Part shown: piece by piece, positions 8,772 to 17,915 of the stretch | How positions within the stretch are numbered: position 1 is the stretch's first letter | How the letters are laid out: each line of letters starts with the position of its first letter | Source: an uncultured Erysipelotrichaceae bacterium | GTDB taxonomy: Bacteria; Bacillota_I; Bacilli_A; RF39; UBA660 | Assembly (NCBI GenBank): GCA_902780395.1 | Contig: CACZFH010000008.1 | Location: 33,818-97,817 of the forward strand | Direction: 5' to 3' | Length of the DNA stretch: 64,000 nt | The notes under the pieces: model-generated | The model's database searches: none | What the model was told of the DNA's origin: nothing | Seen by the model: only the letters and a program-made list of their open reading frames with translations | Position numbers and translations under genes: made by a program

Positions 8772-10803
8772 ACTTTGCTAAAGTAATTGAAACAGTACTA
8801 CAAGAATCAGTATTACCACCATTAAAGCCACTTAAGAATAATCCTGAACGTTTTCCAGAAGTATCATCTCCTGAAATATTAACTTTAATTCCCGGACATT
8901 GACTCTTAATTTCAGCCGTTAAAGCATTTGCAACAGCTTGATATCCACCATCAAAATTAGTAGAAATAATACCTTTTATACCTGTAATAGTACATGGTTT
9001 ACAACTAGGAGTATCATCATTATTAGTAACAGGATTAGTACTTTCATTATTATTGTTGTTTTTGTTATTATTGCTATTACTATTACTATTACTATTATTA
9101 GAAGTATTATCATTTCTTGTTTCTTGTTTTTTACCATTACTTAAAGTTACTGTAACAGTAGTTCCACTAGATATTTCACTGCCTGCTCTAATAGATTGGG
9201 ATAAAACCACATCTTTATCTTCACTACTATTACGATAGACAAAACTATATTTTAAACCAGCTTTTTCAAGCTTAGAAATAGCTTCTTTTTTAGCAAGACC
9301 AATAACATTAGGAACCGTTTTTTTCATACCATCACTTATAGTAACAGTAATAGTATCGTCATTATGAATAGCATCTCCTGTTTTATAAGAATAGGAAATA
9401 ATCTCTCCAGCAGGAACACTATCACTAAATTCATGAACTTCTTCATAAGGAATATTATACTTACCAGCCCATTCAATAAATTCTTGATAAGATTCTAATT
9501 TAGGCATTTTTAAACTTCCTTTAGAAAGAACAATCGTAACAACACTACCTTGTTCTATAATATCACCTTTTGCATAATTAGCTTTAATAATATGGTTTTC
9601 TTTAACTGTATCATCATATTGATCTTCAAAAGTAATTTTAACTTTATTCTTAATAGCCCATTCAGCAATCTTTGTCATTGTATAATCTGAAAAATCTGGT
9701 ATTTTAATTTCTGGCCCCTTACTAATCGTAACAACTACTTCTTCATCATGAATTTTAACCTTTTCACCAGCTTTTATGTTTTGAGAAATAGCCAATCCTT
9801 TTTTTATTTTCTTGTGAAAATCTCTTTCTATTTTATAATTCAATTGATGTTGTTTCATATAAAACTCTACTTCAAATTGACTTTTTTTAGTAAAATCAAT
9901 TAAACTAACTTCTTCAAATCCTAATTCTTCTCCATAAGAAAAAGTAAGTTTTAATTCATCATCTCTTTTAAAAGTACCAGTAGAGCTTTGAGAAATAACA
10001 GTATCTTGAGCTTTTTCACTCTCAACAAATTCAACAATGACATTACTTAGATAATTCTTTTTAACAAATTCTATAACAGCATCTCCATCCCATCCAATCA
10101 TACTAGGAACCATAATTTCCTTAGATGGATTAGGACCATCACTGATAGAAATAGTAATTTCCTTAACCTCTTTTAACGGAGTACCTGAATTAATATCTTG
10201 ACTAATAACTATATATTCTGGAATCATATCACTATATTCATATTCTTGAGTAACAGATATTTTATTTTTATCAGCCCAATTTAATACCTCAGTAATACTT
10301 TTACCACTAAAGTTAGGAGTAGCTTTAACACTTACTTTAAAATTAGAAGTAGTATCTTTCATTCCAAGTATAAATACTCCCAATAGTAAAATAGAACTAA
10401 TAAATATTAAAGATTTATTGTTTCTTCTATATGTAATAGCAACCACCGTAAATAGTATTGTAAAAATAGTAATAAATAAGTTTTGTACTAATGAAATAAT
10501 AGAAGTATTTTGATTTACTAAATGAAAACCAAAAGATATAAAAGAAGCAATACAAACAAATAATAAAAAGCAATGAACAAAAACATGAGAAACTTTCTTT
10601 TCCTTCTTTTCTTGACTAATTCCTAAATCTTCATCCATTAATTCTTTTAACTCTTGAGTATCAATAATAGATACAGATGTAGTATCTGATTTAAATTCTT
10701 TTTCTTCAATCTCTTCTTCTTTTTCCACAACCTTAACAGGTTCTTTCTTAGTAGTTGTATTTTTCTTCTTACTAGTAGAATTCTTTTTCTTTTTCTCGCT
10801 CAT
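8770..10803 (-). CDS. Membrane protein with six PASTA domains, no kinase domain
   Basis: PASTA domains bind muropeptides or wall precursors and usually sit on Ser/Thr kinases or PBPs. Here 677 residues hold a cytoplasmic Lys/Glu-rich N-terminus (1-70), three membrane segments (about 72-96, 101-125, 131-149) and six tandem PASTA-like units from about 155 to 560. The last (VPNVIGLAKKEAISKLEKAGL) is the most canonical; the others have diverged. An Asn/Ser-rich linker and a C-terminal domain of about 75 residues with four cysteines (CKPCTITGIKG...CPGI...DSCSTVSI) follow. I do not recognise that last domain. The ATG at 10803 is chosen because GGAGGTG precedes it; an earlier in-frame codon lacks a site. 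A role in wall sensing or scaffolding is inferred. Confidence 0.8.
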   Translation of the reverse strand: MSEKKKKNSTSKKKNTTTKKEPVKVVEKEEEIEEKEFKSDTTSVSIIDTQELKELMDEDLGISQEKKEKKVSHVFVHCFLLFVCIASFISFGFHLVNQNTSIISLVQNLFITIFTILFTVVAITYRRNNKSLIFISSILLLGVFILGMKDTTSNFKVSVKATPNFSGKSITEVLNWADKNKISVTQEYEYSDMIPEYIVISQDINSGTPLKEVKEITISISDGPNPSKEIMVPSMIGWDGDAVIEFVKKNYLSNVIVEFVESEKAQDTVISQSSTGTFKRDDELKLTFSYGEELGFEEVSLIDFTKKSQFEVEFYMKQHQLNYKIERDFHKKIKKGLAISQNIKAGEKVKIHDEEVVVTISKGPEIKIPDFSDYTMTKIAEWAIKNKVKITFEDQYDDTVKENHIIKANYAKGDIIEQGSVVTIVLSKGSLKMPKLESYQEFIEWAGKYNIPYEEVHEFSDSVPAGEIISYSYKTGDAIHNDDTITVTISDGMKKTVPNVIGLAKKEAISKLEKAGLKYSFVYRNSSEDKDVVLSQSIRAGSEISSGTTVTVTLSNGKKQETRNDNTSNNSNSNSNSNNNKNNNNNESTNPVTNNDDTPSCKPCTITGIKGIISTNFDGGYQAVANALTAEIKSQCPGIKVNISGDDTSGKRSGLFLSGFNGGNTDSCSTVSITLAK
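9040..9105. repeat. Low-complexity AAT/AGT codon tract in the PASTA gene
   Basis: About 20 codons of alternating Asn and Ser followed by Asn runs code for the flexible linker before the C-terminal Cys domain. The tract is repetitive at DNA level (ATTACT-type units on the plus strand) and may vary in length by slippage. Confidence 0.7.
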
Positions 10804-10955
10804 ACAACACCTCCATACTATATTAATTATATAATAAAGATACAAAAAGAAAAAGAATTACCATCATTGGATTGTAAAGAATTGTCTATTATAGAAATAA
10901 AATAATATCTATGATATAATTTTCCTAGATTAATGAATAAGAAATGGAGAATGCT

Positions 10956-13256
10956 ATGGAAAAATTTTGGCAAAGAAATATTAATCTATTGTTAGGACTT
11001 TTTTTATTGCTAGGTCCTATATTAGATGCTTTAACTGGAATGAATGTTCATTACTTTCATTTTAATGTAACAATTGGTATTATGGTTCGCATCTTATTCT
11101 TAATAAGCATCATGATAATTGTCTTATTTGTCTTTAAGAAAAAGAAAGTGATTATACCTTATCTTATTATAGGAATATATGGATTATTCTATATCATAGG
11201 AATGATTCAATTTAAGGGAAAAATTGGAATATTTGAAGAAATACAAGGACTTTTTAAATCATTTTATTATCCAATTCTTTTAACTAGTCTCTATGCTATT
11301 AAAGAGGAAGTACATATTAGTAAACTAACTTTATTCACAACTTTGTTTTTATATTTAATATTTATATTTGTTCCCTTATTATTAGGAATAGGTTATAAAA
11401 CCTATGAAATTACTAAAGCAGGAACTTTAGGTTTTTATAATTCAGCAAATGAAATAGGAGGTATTATTGCTATATTAACTCCTATATTATGTATCATTAT
11501 TCATAGTTCAAAAAAATGGCTTCCTAAAATAGCCTTTCTAATAATGTATTTAGTAGTAATTCTAATGATGGGAACCAAAACTCCATTATTATCACTAGGA
11601 ATAACACTATTTGTAAGCTTTATTTATTTCATAATAATAGATATAAAAACAAAAAGGTATAAAAGAATCCTAATTTCATTTTTAATCGTCATAGTAGGAG
11701 TACTAGGAATACTTTCAATTCTTCCTAGAACCAATTTTTATAAGAATATAGAAACTCATCTAGATTATCTAAGAGTAGAAAAAATAACCGATATTTTAGA
11801 AAAAGAAGAATTAGTTGATCATTTTATTTTTAGTCAAAGATTAACTTTTTTCCATAATAAAGCTCTTCTATATTATAATGCTAATAATTATCAAAAATTA
11901 TTTGGAATAGGCTATACACGTAGAGGAAAATCTATTAAAATGATTGAAATGGATTATTTTGATATCTTCTATAGTCATGGCATAATAGGTTTTTTAATTT
12001 TCATGATTATAACATTTAGAATTATTTATAAAATATTAGAGCAAGAAGATACTTTATCTTATGAAAGATGCATGCTAGCTGTTAGTTTATTTTTAATATT
12101 AATTACCTCTTTATTAACAGGTCACATTATCATAGCTCCATCAGTAAGTTATATAGTTATAATAATAATATTATCTTTAAATAAGAAAGATAAAAAAGAA
12201 TTATTTTTTGCTAGTAACACCCTAGAAATTGGAGGAATAGAAACAGCTCTTGTAAATTTATTAAATAGAATAGATGATTCTAAATATAACATTACTCTTG
12301 TCTTAGAAGAACAAAAAGGAGCTTTACTAGATCGTTTAAATAAAAACATAATAGTTAAAGAACTAAAAGTAAGTAATAATAAGAATTTTATCTTAAGAAA
12401 AATTATCAATGCCTCAAGAAAACTATGGTTTAAAATTATGAATTATGAAAACTATGATTATAGTTGCTGCTACGCAACTTATAGCTATAGTAGTAATGTC
12501 TTGGCCAAAATAGCCAGTACAAATAATTCAATTTATGTTCATAGTGATTATAAAAAATTATATAAGAATGAAGAAGATTTTAAAGAATTCTTTGATAGTA
12601 GAAAAGTCCAAGATTTTAATAAAATAATATTTGTATCAAATGAATCTAAAAATTCATTTATAAAAAGTTATAAAGATTTACAAGAAAAATGCCTTGTCAT
12701 TAATAATTTTGTAGATATTTCAATGATTAAAGAAAAAAGCCAAGAAAAAGTTAAGACAAAAAGACAAAAAGGCAAGACATTATTTGTCTTCGTTGGTAGA
12801 TTAGATGACTCATCAAAAAAATTAAAAAGGGCAATGAATTTAGTAAAGGAATTAAATATTGAATTATGGATTATTGGAGATGGACCTGATAGAGCCATGT
12901 ACGAAGAATACCAAAAAGAATTAAAATTAGAGAAAGATATAACCTTCTTTGGTATGAAGAAAAATCCATATCCATATATGAGGCAAGCTGATTATATAAT
13001 CCTTACTTCGGATTATGAAGGCTTCCCAGTAATCTATTTAGAAGCCTTAATCTTAGAAAAACAAATTATCACAACCATACCTACTAGTGATGATGAAATA
13101 GATATGAAAGATTATGCTTTTATCATATCAAAAGAAAACAATAAAAAAGAAGTAGAGAAAATCATTCGAAGTAAAAATAAAAAGAAAACTATTAACATGG
13201 AAATAGTGTATCAAAATAGAATGAAAAAATTAGAAACTCTATTTAATAATGAATAG
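10956..13256 (+). CDS. Fusion of O-antigen ligase/polymerase-like membrane domain and GT4 glycosyltransferase
   Basis: Residues 1 to about 405 form 10 or more membrane segments of the Wzy/O-antigen-ligase type, with a loop (IGYTRRGKSI...DYFDIFYSHGIIGFLIF) typical of that family. From about residue 410 a cytoplasmic GT4 GT-B domain starts (ELFFASNTLEIGGIETALVNLL) and ends with VFVGRLDDSSKKL, WIIGDGPDR and the nucleotide-sugar motif SDYEGFPVIYLEAL. One polypeptide could therefore both add a sugar and polymerise or ligate the glycan. The ATG at 10956 has TGGAGA just upstream; the ATG at 10944 is in frame but poorly placed. It begins the surface-glycan locus and is followed 16 bases later by a GT2 gene. 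Confidence 0.85.
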   Translation: MEKFWQRNINLLLGLFLLLGPILDALTGMNVHYFHFNVTIGIMVRILFLISIMIIVLFVFKKKKVIIPYLIIGIYGLFYIIGMIQFKGKIGIFEEIQGLFKSFYYPILLTSLYAIKEEVHISKLTLFTTLFLYLIFIFVPLLLGIGYKTYEITKAGTLGFYNSANEIGGIIAILTPILCIIIHSSKKWLPKIAFLIMYLVVILMMGTKTPLLSLGITLFVSFIYFIIIDIKTKRYKRILISFLIVIVGVLGILSILPRTNFYKNIETHLDYLRVEKITDILEKEELVDHFIFSQRLTFFHNKALLYYNANNYQKLFGIGYTRRGKSIKMIEMDYFDIFYSHGIIGFLIFMIITFRIIYKILEQEDTLSYERCMLAVSLFLILITSLLTGHIIIAPSVSYIVIIIILSLNKKDKKELFFASNTLEIGGIETALVNLLNRIDDSKYNITLVLEEQKGALLDRLNKNIIVKELKVSNNKNFILRKIINASRKLWFKIMNYENYDYSCCYATYSYSSNVLAKIASTNNSIYVHSDYKKLYKNEEDFKEFFDSRKVQDFNKIIFVSNESKNSFIKSYKDLQEKCLVINNFVDISMIKEKSQEKVKTKRQKGKTLFVFVGRLDDSSKKLKRAMNLVKELNIELWIIGDGPDRAMYEEYQKELKLEKDITFFGMKKNPYPYMRQADYIILTSDYEGFPVIYLEALILEKQIITTIPTSDDEIDMKDYAFIISKENNKKEVEKIIRSKNKKKTINMEIVYQNRMKKLETLFNNE

Positions 13257-13272
13257 ATAGGAGATTAGATAT

Positions 13273-14193
13273 ATGCCTAAGTTTAGTATTATTATTCCTG
13301 TATATAACGTTGAAAAATACATAGGTAAATGCTTAGATAGTGTTATGAATCAAACATACCAGGATTATGAAGTAATTGTGGTAAATGATGGAACCAAAGA
13401 TAGTAGTATGAATATAGTTAATAATTATGATGTAAAAGTAATTAATCAAAAAAATCAAGGATTAAGTGCCGCTAGAAATACAGGAGTAAAAGAAGCCAAA
13501 GGGGAATATATTTTATTCCTAGATAGTGATGACTCCATTGAAAAAGACTTATTAAAAGAACTAAATAAATCATTAAAGAATAATCCAGATCTTGTAAGAT
13601 TCCAAGTACAAGAAGAATTTGAAGACTCAACAGAAAAAAAAGAATATCCTGAAAAAGCTTTTACAAACAAAACAGGTGTAGAAGCCTTCTCTTTAATATG
13701 TAATTATCACTTTGTAGAAAATGCTTGGTGTTATTTATATAAAACAGAGTATTTTAAAAAGAATCATTTCTCTTTTAAAAATGGTACCATTCATGAAGAT
13801 TATGGCTTAACTCCACTAGTAATAATTAAAGCTAGTAAAGTTAATTCAATTAGTTATATTGGCTATAACTATCTCCAAAGACCAAATAGTATTATGAGTC
13901 AAAATAATTACGAGAAAACTAAGAAAAAAGTAAATGATTTTTATAATCATTATCAATTTTTAATTAAAGAAATCAATCAGACTAAATTAGATTCAACACT
14001 ATTTAAAAGCTTTATAGCAAACAGCTTAATATTAAAGATCTGTGAATTAAAAGGAAAAGACTATAAAGCATACAAAAAGAAATTAAAAGAAGATAAAGTC
14101 TTTGATAATCTTTTAACAGATTCCCTAACCCACAGAATAAAAAAACTATGTATGATAATAAGCCCTAAACTAGCAAAACTATTAATCCAATAA
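13273..14193 (+). CDS. GT2 family glycosyltransferase
   Basis: A GT-A fold transferase that moves a sugar from a nucleotide donor to a lipid-linked or growing glycan. It has 306 residues. The N-terminal core has SIIIPVYNVEKYIGKCLDSVMNQ, VVNDGTKDSS, GLSAARNTG and the metal-binding FLDSDDS, and the C-terminal half is an alpha-helical family region. AGGAG lies 9 bases before the ATG. It follows the fusion gene closely and is probably in the same operon. The donor and acceptor cannot be read from sequence. Confidence 0.9.
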   Translation: MPKFSIIIPVYNVEKYIGKCLDSVMNQTYQDYEVIVVNDGTKDSSMNIVNNYDVKVINQKNQGLSAARNTGVKEAKGEYILFLDSDDSIEKDLLKELNKSLKNNPDLVRFQVQEEFEDSTEKKEYPEKAFTNKTGVEAFSLICNYHFVENAWCYLYKTEYFKKNHFSFKNGTIHEDYGLTPLVIIKASKVNSISYIGYNYLQRPNSIMSQNNYEKTKKKVNDFYNHYQFLIKEINQTKLDSTLFKSFIANSLILKICELKGKDYKAYKKKLKEDKVFDNLLTDSLTHRIKKLCMIISPKLAKLLIQ

Positions 14194-14201
14194 TCCTTAA
14201 G

Positions 14202-14230
14202 TTGCACAAAACACCAAGATAGCTTATAAT
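14202..14230 (+). promoter_or_regulatory. Promoter before the second GT2 gene
   Basis: TTGCAC, a 17-base spacer and a perfect TATAAT lie in the 57-base gap between the two GT2 genes. Confidence 0.8.
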
Positions 14231-14250
14231 TTGTATGAGAGGAGGAATCT

Positions 14251-15213
14251 ATGAAAAAGAATCCCGATATTAGCATTATCGTTCCTATTTACAATACTGG
14301 AACGTACATTAGAAAATGCTTAGACTCTCTAGTTTCCCAGCAAAAAAAAGAATTAGAGTTTCTACTAATCAATGATGGTTCAACAGATAATTCCGAGGAA
14401 ATCATAAAGGAGTATAAAGATAAGAGAATTAAATATTATAAAAATAAGAATCAAGGTATTGGTAAAACTAGGAATTTTGCAATCGAACAAGCTACTGGTA
14501 AGTATATTATGTTTGTTGATAGTGATGACTATATTGCCAAAGATGCTTGTGAAAAAATGTATGATAGATGTGAAAAAGATGATTTAGATGTAGGTGTTTG
14601 TGATTTTTATCGAGATTTTTCCAATGGTATAATAATAGAAGAAAAACTAGAAGACTTTGAAAATACTAACCTAAAAGACAATCCTCATTTGTTAAATATT
14701 ATTAATCTATCTCCTTGGAATAAGATTTATAAAAGAGATTTATTAGTAAATAATAAGATTCAATTTATAGAAAATTTAAAGTATGAAGATGCACCTTTTG
14801 TAATAGAAGCTTTATTTAAAGCATCTAAGATTGGTAAAATCAACGAAAGTTTGAATTATTATAGTATAAGAAATAATAGTGAAACAACTGTAAGAGATAA
14901 AAAATGTTTTGATATTCTAAAAGTGATTGACATGATTAGGAATAAATTAAAAAAAGAAGAAATATTAAAACGAGAATTAAATATTTTAACAGTAAGAATA
15001 CTGACAAATTATACAATTCAACAAAGAGTTCAAAAAGACAAGCAAATTGCTATTGATTTTATAAATGAATCATTTCAATATTTAAAAAAAGAAGTGCCTG
15101 ATTATAAAAAGAATAAATATTATCCAAACAGACCATTTTTAAAAAGAACGGTAGAGAAGAATAAGACATTAACAATACTATATTGTAAGTTATATTGGTT
15201 ATTTAAAAATTAG
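14251..15213 (+). CDS. GT2 family glycosyltransferase
   Basis: A 320-residue GT-A transferase with SIIVPIYNTGTYIRKCLDSL, LINDGSTDNS, GIGKTRNFAIE and the DxD-type FVDSDDY, plus a C-terminal helical region. It is similar in length and layout to the GT2 encoded just upstream but diverged, so it probably has a different donor or acceptor. GAGAGGAGG is its ribosome binding site. It has its own strong promoter and a terminator after it, so it can be expressed separately from the rest of the glycan locus. Confidence 0.9.
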   Translation: MKKNPDISIIVPIYNTGTYIRKCLDSLVSQQKKELEFLLINDGSTDNSEEIIKEYKDKRIKYYKNKNQGIGKTRNFAIEQATGKYIMFVDSDDYIAKDACEKMYDRCEKDDLDVGVCDFYRDFSNGIIIEEKLEDFENTNLKDNPHLLNIINLSPWNKIYKRDLLVNNKIQFIENLKYEDAPFVIEALFKASKIGKINESLNYYSIRNNSETTVRDKKCFDILKVIDMIRNKLKKEEILKRELNILTVRILTNYTIQQRVQKDKQIAIDFINESFQYLKKEVPDYKKNKYYPNRPFLKRTVEKNKTLTILYCKLYWLFKN

Positions 15214-15234
15214 ACTTTAATTAGTCTTTTTTTT
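15212..15234 (+). terminator. Terminator after the second GT2 gene
   Basis: AGACT/AGTCT with a TTAATT loop, extended by A-T pairs, precedes eight T and overlaps the stop codon. Confidence 0.75.
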
Positions 15235-15254
15235 GTCCAATCTTATCTTAGCTC

Positions 15255-15283
15255 TTGGAAATTATTAAAAATTAGATTAAAAT
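15255..15283 (+). promoter_or_regulatory. Probable promoter of the wall-binding protein pair
   Basis: TTGGAA, a 17-base spacer and TAAAAT. A short inverted repeat (TCTTAT at 15241-15246, ATAAGA at 15282-15287) brackets it and could be an operator. Confidence 0.5.
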
Positions 15284-15304
15284 AAGATAGAAGAGGGTAA
15301 AAAA

Positions 15305-17023
15305 ATGAAAACAAGAAAATTAATTTTTAACTTATTAGTAATGCTTCTTTTTCTTTTTGTAATAGATACTTTTGCAGAAGAGAAAAATGGTTTAATTGAA
15401 GAAAATGGTAAGATATATTATTATATAGATGGCATAAAGCAAGATGGGTTTCAAACAATAGATGGGAATACTTACTTCTTTGGAAGGATAAATGATAATC
15501 CAATGCGTACTGGGACTATTCAAATAGATGGCTACACCTATCACTTTAATGAAGATGGAAAAATGCATAAAGGCTTTTTAACAGAAAATAATACTACTTA
15601 TTATTTTGATGAAAAAGGAAAACGAGTAAGTGGTTTCCAAAAAATAGAAGCTGATACCTACTTCTTTGGCAGACTAAATGATAATCCAATGCGAACAGGA
15701 ACATTATATATCGACGGCTATTACTATCATTTTAATGAAGATGGAAAAATGCATAAAGGCTTTTTAACAGAAAATACTACTACTTATTATTTTGATGAAA
15801 AAGGAAAAAGAGTGAGTGGTTTCCAAAAAATAGAAGATGATACCTACTTCTTTGGCAGATTAAATGATAATCCAATGCGTACTGGGACTATTCAAATAGA
15901 TGGCTACACTTATCATTTTAATGAAGATGGAAAAATGCATAAAGGCTTTTTAACAGAAAATACTACTACTTATTATTTTGATGAAAAAGGAAAAAGAGTT
16001 AGTGGTTTCCAAAAAATAGGAGATGATACCTACTTCTTTGGCAGACTAAATGATAATCCAATGCGAACAGGCACATTATATATTAATGGCTACACTTATC
16101 ACTTTAATGAAGATGGAAAAATGCATAAAGGCTTATTAACAGAAAATAATACTACTTACTATTTTGATGAAAAAGGAAAAAGAGTAAGTGGTTTTCAAAA
16201 AATAGGAGATGATACTTATTTCTTTGGAAGACTAAATGATAATCCAATGCGTACCGGTTTACTATATATTGATGGCTATTACTATCTTTTCAAAGATGAT
16301 GGAAAAATGCTAACCGGCTGGAATGAAGAAGAACAAGGTAAGGCTTATTATGATAGTGAAGGTAAGAAAACATTTGGTGTCAAGATAATAGATGGCAAAT
16401 ACTATGCCTTTAGTAAAAAAGGATATCAATTTACTGAAACGACAACAGAAGGAAATAAAAAGTACTACATAACAGAAACTGGTGAATTAGAAAAAGTAGT
16501 AACAACTATACCAACTTATTACAACCAAAAAGATTCAAGATGGGCAAATATAAAATATGGAGCAAAGAAATTTGGACCAACAGGTTGTGCTCCTACTAGT
16601 ATGGCTATGGCCTTTGAATCAATACTAGATAAAAAAGTATTGCCAACTACAATAGCTGACTATCTATATTACAAAACAAAAGAATATAATAGAAAAGCAG
16701 CCGGCTCAAGTGGTTTAGCAATTATTAAAGCTTCTAATAATTATAATGTTAAATATGAAGGAATAAATAGTGAAAAAGAATTAATAGAAAGATTAAAAGA
16801 AGGAAAAATCGTTTTTGCAGCAATGGGAAATGGAAAATTTGGAACAGAAAGATGGAATCATGCTATAATAGTAGTGAATTTAAATGATTCAGGTGAAACA
16901 TATGCTTATGATCCATTAGAAAAGTCTAATAATGGCTGGATTTCTCCTTCAAGAATCTGGCAAGAAAAAAGTAAGGATCCTGATGATAAGTTAGGAGGAG
17001 CATTCTTATACGCTCTTTCATAG
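15305..17023 (+). CDS. Secreted cell-wall-binding repeat protein with C39-type cysteine peptidase domain
   Basis: The protein has 572 residues with a signal peptide (1-24). Residues 25 to about 395 hold five near-identical 62-residue units (DTYFFGR.NDNPMRTGT..IDGY.YHFNEDGKMHKG...ENTTYYFDEKGKRVSGFQ), a form of the CW_binding/choline-binding fold that attaches proteins to wall glycans. The C-terminal domain (about 400-572) is a papain-like C39_2 peptidase with Cys428 in GPTGCAPTSMAMA, His519 in NHAIIVV and a following YDPL aspartate. Such domains cut peptides at the cell surface, and the target is unknown here. The next gene starts 10 bases after the stop and shares the repeats at near-identical DNA level. 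Confidence 0.9.
   Translation: MKTRKLIFNLLVMLLFLFVIDTFAEEKNGLIEENGKIYYYIDGIKQDGFQTIDGNTYFFGRINDNPMRTGTIQIDGYTYHFNEDGKMHKGFLTENNTTYYFDEKGKRVSGFQKIEADTYFFGRLNDNPMRTGTLYIDGYYYHFNEDGKMHKGFLTENTTTYYFDEKGKRVSGFQKIEDDTYFFGRLNDNPMRTGTIQIDGYTYHFNEDGKMHKGFLTENTTTYYFDEKGKRVSGFQKIGDDTYFFGRLNDNPMRTGTLYINGYTYHFNEDGKMHKGLLTENNTTYYFDEKGKRVSGFQKIGDDTYFFGRLNDNPMRTGLLYIDGYYYLFKDDGKMLTGWNEEEQGKAYYDSEGKKTFGVKIIDGKYYAFSKKGYQFTETTTEGNKKYYITETGELEKVVTTIPTYYNQKDSRWANIKYGAKKFGPTGCAPTSMAMAFESILDKKVLPTTIADYLYYKTKEYNRKAAGSSGLAIIKASNNYNVKYEGINSEKELIERLKEGKIVFAAMGNGKFGTERWNHAIIVVNLNDSGETYAYDPLEKSNNGWISPSRIWQEKSKDPDDKLGGAFLYALS
15446..16320 (+). repeat. Tandem 186-bp wall-binding repeats
   Basis: About five units of 186 bp (62 codons) lie in the C39 gene. 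They are nearly identical in DNA, so length changes and recombination with the next gene are likely. Confidence 0.9.
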
Positions 17024-17154
17024 GAGGTGTAAAATGAAAAAAAGGTCACTTCAAGTATTAATTTTAGCCTTTTTATTATCACCAATAACTGCTTTAGCAG
17101 CTCCTCAAATAGTAACTCAAGATGGAAAATCATATTGTTACGATAATGGAGTTA

Positions 17155-17915
17155 AACTTAAAGGTTTTCAAGTAGTAGATGGTGATACATACTTTTTTGG
17201 TAGAATAGGCGATAATCCAATGCGAACAGGAACATTATATATCGACGGCTATTACTATCATTTTAATGCTGATGGAAAAATGCATAAAGGCTTATTAACA
17301 GAGAATAATAATACTTATTATTTTAATGAAGAAGGAAAAAGAGTGGGAGGTTTTCAAAAAATTGGATCAGATACCTATTTCTTTGGAAGATGTAATGATA
17401 ATCCAATGCGTACTGGTACTATTCAAATAGATGGTTACACCTATCACTTTAATAGTGATGGAAAAATGCATAAAGGCTTATTAACAGAAAATAATAAAAC
17501 CTATTATTTTGATAATAATGGAAAAAGAGTAGGAGGTTTCCAAAAAGTAGGATCAGATACCTATTTCTTTGGCAGACTAGATGACCATAGGAGGTTTCCA
17601 AAAAGTAGGATCAGATACCTATTTCTTTGGCAGACTAGATGACCATCCAATGCGAACAGGAACTATTCAAATAGATGGTTACACTTATCACTTTAATAGT
17701 GATGGAAAAATGCATAAAGGTTTATTAACAGAAAATAATAAAACCTATTATTTTGATAATAATGGAAAAAGAGTAGGAGGTTTCCAAAAAGTAGGAGAAG
17801 ATACTTATTTCTTTGGCAGACTAGATGACCATCCAATGCGAACAGGAACCATTCAAATAGATGGTTACACTTATCACTTTAATAGTGATGGAAAAATGCA
17901 TAAAGGCTGGTATGA
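17155..17915 (+). repeat. Tandem wall-binding repeats of the GH25 gene
   Basis: About four 186-bp units, disturbed by the 58-bp duplication, share long identical stretches with the units at 15446-16320. More degenerate units continue to about 18650. Confidence 0.85.
17531..17646 (+). repeat. Exact 58-bp tandem duplication causing a frameshift
   Basis: Copy 1 is 17531-17588 and copy 2 is 17589-17646, identical at all 58 positions. Since 58 is not a multiple of three, the second copy shifts the frame. Confidence 0.97.

Noticed and set aside
9040..9240. Leucine-rich plus-strand frames opposite the PASTA gene
   Set aside because: They mirror the Asn/Ser low-complexity linker and lack start signals.
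10880..10920. Full promoter before the ligase-GT4 fusion
   Set aside because: A TATAAT is present at 10915-10920 but no acceptable -35 box at the right distance.
15446..17915. Regularly spaced repeats that might be a CRISPR array
   Set aside because: The period is 186 bp, the units are in frame and code for a known wall-binding fold.
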